Shown here: positions 5,553 through 9,386 of the stretch, one piece after another | Numbering within the stretch: position 1 is the stretch's first letter | Layout of the letters: each line of letters begins with the position of its first letter | Assembly: GCA_900551335.1 (NCBI GenBank) | Contig: URVO01000040.1 | Coordinates: forward strand, 1-9,386 | Length of the DNA: 9,386 bases | Reading direction: 5' to 3' | From: an uncultured Phascolarctobacterium sp. | GTDB lineage: Bacteria > Bacillota > Negativicutes > Acidaminococcales > Acidaminococcaceae | Notes under the pieces: generated by a model | What the model saw: the letters and a program-made list of their open reading frames with translations, nothing else | The model's database searches: none | What the model was told of the DNA's origin: nothing | Program-made: the position numbers and the translations under genes

Positions 5553-8015
5553 TTACATTACCCCACGGAAATAATGTCCGCGCGTCGTGCCCGGCAGATT
5601 CTCCGGCGCTTCCAGCGCCCCGCCCAGCACCTTGCGGTACAGGGCAACAAGCTCGCCCAAGCGCCCCGTCTCGTACTCACGTCCGTCGATACGCAGGCTG
5701 GCCACACCAATCTCCTGCATATGCTGCACATTCGCCACCATCGACAGCTCATGCGCATTCAAAACGTGCATACGGCAGAACTGGTCTGTCGCAATCGGGA
5801 AGCGTGCATCCTTGCGGTCGCCAAGATACAGCTGCTCGCCACAGTTGAACTTGCAGGCGCCCTTATCCAGCTCGCCGAGGAAGCTGCCGCCTACGCAGTA
5901 TTCCGACACCATCATCTCTAGGCGTCCCTGAATCATGCACTCCAGCGGCAGCGGGCTTACGCTCGCCAGATGCTCCACCTGCGCCATGGTCAGCTCCGCG
6001 CTGAGCACAGCGCCCTTAGCACCCTGCTCGCCCCAGAACTGCAGCGTCTGGCTGTTGAACAGGTTCAGCGAAATATCTGCCACCAGATTCAGCGCATACT
6101 TCTTTACCAGCGGCCACAGGCCATTGTTATTGATATAGACATAATCAGGCTGCAGGCTCTCCCACAAAGCGAAAAGCTTGTCGAAATAGCCAAGCTGCGC
6201 CTCCTTCACGATACGCGGCGTTGCAAAGGCCAGCTCACGGCCCTCCTTGCGCACTAGCTGCGCCACCTTCGTATAATCTGCCTCCGTCGGCAGCTGGTGG
6301 TTGAAGCAATCGCCGCCGAAAAGAATACGCTCCGCGCCTGCCTGCAGCGCTACGTTAACCTTCTTCACGCTGTCGCAATGCACAGTGAGCACCGACTCGT
6401 TGTGGCGCACCTTATGCGCGTTAGGCACAAGCTGCTCCGTCACCCTATGCACCGGCTTACGCGCAGGAGCAAAGGCCTCCAAACGTGCGGCATCCAGCGC
6501 CTCGCAGGCCATACGGCGCGCCTCGTTCATCTCGCTCATCGGCACCATAACGTTCTCGTCATGCTCAAAATGCAGGCTATTCAAGAAATACTCTGTCGTA
6601 CCCAGACGATCGATTTGCTTATAAACGACGGCATCATCGAGCGCACGCTTGCGTGCTTCCTCTACGATGAAGTCCGTCTCGCCATAGCCAACGTTGCCCT
6701 CGTCATCCGTCAGCACCACGCTCATCGGCTCGCCCAAACGCGCCGTAACCACAGCATCGACAGGGATACGCTTCTTCGCATCCTGACCAAAGAACTGCTG
6801 CGCATAGCTCATCAGGCGGCTGTCAAGCGTGCGGAATACGCGGTCATTCAGACGCACGCCGTTCGGCACATCAATCGTCACCTGCTCGCCTGCGGCAGCA
6901 CTCTGCACGCTTTGGCTCTGGCGCAGCATCTCCGTCACCGTCGTGCCCACACGGCCGCCCACGCTCACCCAGAACTCTAGACCATCGCCAAGATGCAGCT
7001 CCTTGTCCAGCTTAATCACAGCCTTGTTGCGCTGCTTGTCAAGCTTCGCTACACGGCCGATAAGCACACCGCGGTTATTCGGACGGCGGTCGCTCATCAT
7101 CGTGCGTCCGGGACGCGTTTCCATATAAGCCGTCGTAAAGTCGCGGTTGAAAATTTGCTCAATGTTAGCATAATCCTCCGCAGGCACCTGATAATCTCCG
7201 GCCAGATAGCTGTCAATCGCACGGCGATATGCATCTACGACCACAGCCACATATTCCGGACGCTTCATACGGCCTTCGATTTTGTAAGACACAACACCGG
7301 CCTCAATAAGCTGCGGCAGAATGCCCAGCGTGTTAATATCCTTCGGACTCAGCAGGTACTGGCCTGCATCCTTGCCCTGCAGCATGTCCTCATCGTTGTC
7401 GTTCAGCAGCTTGTACGGCAGACGGCACGGCTGAGCACAGCGTCCGCGGTTACCGCTACGGCCGCCGATAAGACTGCTCATCAGGCACTGGCCGCTATAG
7501 CAGACGCAAAGCGCACCATGGATAAAGGTTTCAATCTCCGTACCACGGCTGCAGGCAGCAGCGATTTCCTTCAGGCTCAGCTCACGCGCCAAAACGCTGC
7601 GCTCCATGCCTGCGGCTACAGCAAAATCAACGCCGCTGCTGTTCGTAATCGTCATCTGCGTGCTGGCGTGCAGCGGCAGCTCCGGCACAATTTTTTGCGC
7701 CAGACGGATAACGCCCATGTCCTGCACGATAATGCCATCCACACCGACGTTGTTCAAAAAGCGCAGATATTCTGCCAGCTCAGGCAGCTCGCTGTCGTCG
7801 ACAAGCGTGTTGACCGTAATATACAGGCGTACATGATGCATATGCGCAAAATATACCGCCTTCGCCATCTGCTCCTCATCAAAATTGCTGGCATAGGCAC
7901 GGGCGCCGAACGCCTTGCCGCCCATATAAACGGCATCTGCACCGGCATTCACCGCTGCCTCCAGCGCCTCCCAGCTTCCAGCCGGGGCCAGCAGCTCAAT
8001 ATTTTTCTTCTCCAT
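5553..8015 (-). CDS. U32 family protein, long form (RlhA/TrhP-like RNA hydroxylase, annotated as peptidase U32)
   Basis: An 820-residue cytosolic protein. The N-terminal barrel begins IELLAPAGSWEALEAAVNAGADAVY (split here as IELLAPAGSWEAL and onward). The U32 signature lies at about 162-181: ETF, then HGALC (C170), C172, SGQC (C177), with further cysteines C193 and C197 in RGRCAQPCR, and later SPKDIN and IEGRMK. A middle region resembles the DUF3656 insert of long U32 proteins. The C-terminal part (about 550-800) looks like a second, degenerate barrel, with IQGRLEMM (695-702), C707, C721, C725 and C747. Characterised relatives are prephenate-dependent hydroxylases of 23S rRNA C2501 (RlhA) and of tRNA U34 (TrhP). 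Which RNA applies here is not decided by sequence alone, and collagenase-type annotations of this family are probably wrong. AAAGG lies 8 bases before the ATG. The gene begins 5 bp after zapA and is probably co-transcribed with it. Confidence 0.9.
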   Translation of the reverse strand: MEKKNIELLAPAGSWEALEAAVNAGADAVYMGGKAFGARAYASNFDEEQMAKAVYFAHMHHVRLYITVNTLVDDSELPELAEYLRFLNNVGVDGIIVQDMGVIRLAQKIVPELPLHASTQMTITNSSGVDFAVAAGMERSVLARELSLKEIAAACSRGTEIETFIHGALCVCYSGQCLMSSLIGGRSGNRGRCAQPCRLPYKLLNDNDEDMLQGKDAGQYLLSPKDINTLGILPQLIEAGVVSYKIEGRMKRPEYVAVVVDAYRRAIDSYLAGDYQVPAEDYANIEQIFNRDFTTAYMETRPGRTMMSDRRPNNRGVLIGRVAKLDKQRNKAVIKLDKELHLGDGLEFWVSVGGRVGTTVTEMLRQSQSVQSAAAGEQVTIDVPNGVRLNDRVFRTLDSRLMSYAQQFFGQDAKKRIPVDAVVTARLGEPMSVVLTDDEGNVGYGETDFIVEEARKRALDDAVVYKQIDRLGTTEYFLNSLHFEHDENVMVPMSEMNEARRMACEALDAARLEAFAPARKPVHRVTEQLVPNAHKVRHNESVLTVHCDSVKKVNVALQAGAERILFGGDCFNHQLPTEADYTKVAQLVRKEGRELAFATPRIVKEAQLGYFDKLFALWESLQPDYVYINNNGLWPLVKKYALNLVADISLNLFNSQTLQFWGEQGAKGAVLSAELTMAQVEHLASVSPLPLECMIQGRLEMMVSEYCVGGSFLGELDKGACKFNCGEQLYLGDRKDARFPIATDQFCRMHVLNAHELSMVANVQHMQEIGVASLRIDGREYETGRLGELVALYRKVLGGALEAPENLPGTTRGHYFRGVM

Positions 8016-8020
8016 GCTTT

Positions 8021-8266
8021 TTACCTTTCGCGGACTGCGGCCAGCAATCTGTCATAACGCTCCTGCAGCTCCAGCAAATCCGCAGCCAGATCCAGCGCCG
8101 TCCAGATAGCCAGCTTTTCTCTATACTGGATATTCTTGTCGGCAGCCAGGCTTTGCATACGCTTATCAACCTCTTCGGCAATCTGCTTAACCTTTTCGGC
8201 CGGAGCAGAGGTCCGCAGTGCATATGTGTCATTCATTATTTTTACAGAAACTGACGCTTTATCCAT
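8021..8266 (-). CDS. zapA: Cell division protein ZapA
   Basis: An 81-residue protein with the ZapA layout: a short N-terminal strand region (KASVSVKIMNDTYALRT) followed by the helical part (PAEKVKQIAEEVDKRM) and a long C-terminal coiled coil (REKLAIWTALDLAADLLELQERYDRL, residues about 49-74). ZapA binds FtsZ and bundles protofilaments at the Z ring in the cytoplasm. The length is standard for Firmicute ZapA. AGGAG lies 6 bases before the ATG. The stop codon is 5 bp from the U32 start, and the U32 ribosome binding site abuts the zapA stop codon, so the two are coupled. Upstream lies a folded leader that ends in a T6 tract immediately before the ribosome binding site, suggesting premature termination as a control point. 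Confidence 0.9.
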   Translation of the reverse strand: MDKASVSVKIMNDTYALRTSAPAEKVKQIAEEVDKRMQSLAADKNIQYREKLAIWTALDLAADLLELQERYDRLLAAVRER

Positions 8267-8277
8267 TTTCTTCTCCT

Positions 8278-8374
8278 AAAAAATCTTGCAGACGGCAATA
8301 TAGCACAAGGCCTCCAAGGGCACACTAAGCTGTGCGCCGTCGTCGGCCCTGCTCCATGCTGTCTGCAAGACAGC
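8278..8374 (-). promoter_or_regulatory. Structured spacer upstream of zapA: attenuator-like leader or long terminator
   Basis: On the minus strand, GCTGTCT/AGACAGC (8358-8364/8368-8374) forms a small first hairpin. Its 3' part can instead pair as CTTGCAGAC (8361-8369 read in reverse) with GTCTGCAAG (8285-8293), a 9-bp long-range stem immediately followed by ATTTTTT (8278-8284). The enclosed segment has additional stems: 8350-8353/8302-8305, 8345-8349/8308-8312 and 8320-8324/8331-8335. The T6 tract directly abuts the zapA AGGAG. The two conformations exclude each other, as in attenuators. It may simply terminate the upstream secreted-protein gene. No known riboswitch class is recognised. Confidence 0.5.
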
Positions 8375-8380
8375 TTATGT

Positions 8381-8409
8381 TTTATATTTTATTTGGCAAC
8401 AACCGTAAA
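8381..8409 (-). promoter_or_regulatory. Possible promoter of zapA-U32
   Basis: TATAAA (8381-8386) and TTTACG (8404-8409) with a 17-base spacer on the minus strand. The -35 lies inside the 3' end of the upstream gene. The predicted start is near 8374, exactly at the first base of the hairpin. Both hexamers are imperfect, so this is tentative. Confidence 0.35.
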
Positions 8410-9231
8410 GCTAAAGCTCTGCAGGCTCAGCTTCTCCCAGGAGCGCTTGTAGTCCATGCGCACCTGATAGGTGCCTGGCTGCGTAACCGCCAGCACCAGA
8501 ATCTCTACGCCAGGCACGCCCACGCGCGTGTCATTAGAGCTGGGAATCGTAAACGAGCTGCCCACCTTGCTCACAGCAGGCGAAGCACAGCTCATCACCC
8601 AGCCATAGCCGGTCGAAGGATTGCTGTCGAGCTTCAGCGCCAAAAGTCCGCTCTCCGGCAGAATCACCGTCTTGCCGGCAGCATTCGCCGTAACCTTGGC
8701 AAGCTGCAGCAGACGTCCCGCCTCACCGATACGCATCGAGCCGACAACCTCGCGATAAGGCACCAGCGTCTTATACTCGCCGCCATTTTCGCTGCGCAGG
8801 TACAGGCCCTGCTCGCCAAAGAGCACGTTGTCATAAGCGCCCAGCGCCGCCTTCACGCTGTCGTTATCAACGAAGAAATCCGTCACGCCGAACTCCTTGC
8901 CCGTCGTCAAATCGATGTTCAGACCTGCGTAGGCTTTGCGACCGCCATTAGCAGCCTCCAGCTCGAGCGCAACAAGACTCGGACGGTTCAGCAGCACCTT
9001 ATAGCTCACGCTGCCCTGACCGCCGACCTCCTTGATCAGCCTGGAGGCAGCAGTGCGGATCAGCGCATTGGCCTGCTTCTCGCTCACGGTATCATTGCTG
9101 CCGTCTATAAAGGGCAGGCTTGCACTCGCCTTGCCCACAGTCGTCTGCTCCGTCAGCACAGTCGTCTGCTGATCAGCAAAGACCGGCAGAGACAGGCACA
9201 GACAAAACAGCGCAGTTAACAGGATTTTCAT
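8389..9231 (-). CDS. Secreted protein with DUF3298/PdaC-like N-terminal region and chagasin-type (I42) C-terminal domain
   Basis: A 280-residue exported protein. Residues 1-19 form a signal peptide (Lys at position 2, hydrophobic core, cleavage probably after VFA). The middle part (about 34-130) resembles DUF3298/DUF4163 regions of extracytoplasmic proteins, with the block YAGLNIDLTTGKEFGVTDFF (101-120) matching their typical 'fnyDlkTGk...dlF' pattern. The C-terminal part (about 183-280) shows the three loops of chagasin-family cysteine protease inhibitors: NPSTGYGW (204-211), GVPG (238-241) and KRSWE (262-266), where the classical third loop is RPW. It may inhibit papain-like proteases outside the cell or in the periplasm, but that is inferred from the fold. 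AGGAGG lies 9 bases before the ATG. It follows gltX by 62 bp without a clear terminator or promoter. Confidence 0.8.
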   Translation of the reverse strand: MKILLTALFCLCLSLPVFADQQTTVLTEQTTVGKASASLPFIDGSNDTVSEKQANALIRTAASRLIKEVGGQGSVSYKVLLNRPSLVALELEAANGGRKAYAGLNIDLTTGKEFGVTDFFVDNDSVKAALGAYDNVLFGEQGLYLRSENGGEYKTLVPYREVVGSMRIGEAGRLLQLAKVTANAAGKTVILPESGLLALKLDSNPSTGYGWVMSCASPAVSKVGSSFTIPSSNDTRVGVPGVEILVLAVTQPGTYQVRMDYKRSWEKLSLQSFSFTVVAK

Positions 9232-9293
9232 AGGTATATTCCTCCTCTGGTTCTACAAATAGCCTTCCCGGTGAATTACCCCATCAATCCAGC

Positions 9294-9386
9294 TTACAGG
9301 CTTTTAATAAACTCCACAGCCTTCTCCAGACGTGCCAGAGTTTTTTCCTTGCCCAAAAGCACCATAACATCGAACATGCCAGGGCT
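9294..9386 (-). CDS. gltX: Glutamyl-tRNA synthetase, C-terminal end (partial)
   Basis: The last 30 codons and stop of a gene entering from the right edge. It ends SPGMFDVMVLLGKEKTLARL followed by EKAVEFIKSL. This aligns by eye with the end of class I glutamyl-tRNA synthetases, where a segment such as SPALDVTVHAIGK is followed by a helix RINKALDFI. The serine-proline, the LLGKE/AIGK turn and the amphipathic last helix all fit the anticodon-binding domain. The enzyme charges tRNA-Glu, and in many Firmicutes also tRNA-Gln, with glutamate. Only this fragment is visible, so other synthetase-like proteins cannot be fully excluded. Confidence 0.72.
   Translation of the reverse strand, partial: SPGMFDVMVLLGKEKTLARLEKAVEFIKSL

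Noticed and set aside
6993..8057. A 354-codon plus-strand open frame, and similar plus-strand frames opposite murF, murE and the secreted-protein gene
   Set aside because: They lie opposite well-supported minus-strand genes, encode Arg/His/Ala/Leu-rich low-sense protein typical of antisense frames in GC-rich codons, and lack convincing ribosome binding sites.
8325..8357. A 10-codon minus-strand frame, MEQGRRRRTA, inside the zapA leader, with four consecutive Arg codons, suggestive of an attenuation leader peptide
   Set aside because: No ribosome binding site precedes the ATG, the start lies in the predicted hairpin region, and the Arg run is just the CGACGACGGCG core read in frame. Worth revisiting only if relatives conserve it.
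8278..8374. 6S RNA, suggested by the neighbourhood of zapA and a rod-like fold
   Set aside because: The fold is about 90 bases, roughly half the usual 6S length, and lacks the large central bubble. The zapA-6S linkage is a gammaproteobacterial trait.
9232..9293. A promoter for the secreted-protein gene after gltX
   Set aside because: Only TTGATG and TATTTG with a 20-base spacer were found, too poor to support; read-through from gltX is as likely.

Overview
The window looks like a chromosomal housekeeping segment from a meso-diaminopimelate-type, low-branching Firmicute. The Negativicutes (an Acidaminococcaceae or Phascolarctobacterium-like organism) are my best guess. That guess rests on the mraZ-rsmH-ftsL-murE-murF order, the DNPR motif in MurE and the general flavour of the proteins. 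It is an inference, because no marker RNA gene is present to confirm it.

Reading the minus strand from right to left, the window starts with the last 30 codons of a glutamyl-tRNA synthetase. Next come a secreted protein with a chagasin-type C-terminal domain, a roughly 120-bp structured spacer, zapA (Z-ring regulator) and, 5 bp further on, a long U32 family protein resembling the RlhA/TrhP RNA hydroxylases. A bidirectional hairpin terminator separates this block from a short plus-strand gene for a CxxC redox protein (DUF1858 type). That gene is divergent from the division and cell wall (dcw) cluster.

The dcw cluster also reads on the minus strand. It has a clear promoter with direct-repeat MraZ boxes, then mraZ, rsmH (mraW), ftsL, a 138-bp gap with its own extended -10 promoter and a hairpin, then murE and murF overlapping by 4 bp. 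Next is a 216-bp spacer filled by a 173-bp folded palindromic element. The first 11 codons of a probable mraY run off the left edge. The transpeptidase gene (ftsI/pbpB/spoVD) usually found between ftsL and murE is missing from that position.

Functionally the dcw genes cover a transcriptional regulator (MraZ), 16S rRNA methylation (RsmH), divisome assembly (FtsL) and the cytoplasmic peptidoglycan precursor steps that add meso-DAP (MurE) and D-Ala-D-Ala (MurF). The ZapA block adds another division factor beside an RNA-modification type enzyme.

No classical mobile element, CRISPR array, tRNA or rRNA was seen. The least explained parts are non-coding: the 173-bp element before mraY and the structured leader before zapA. 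They share an 11-base core.
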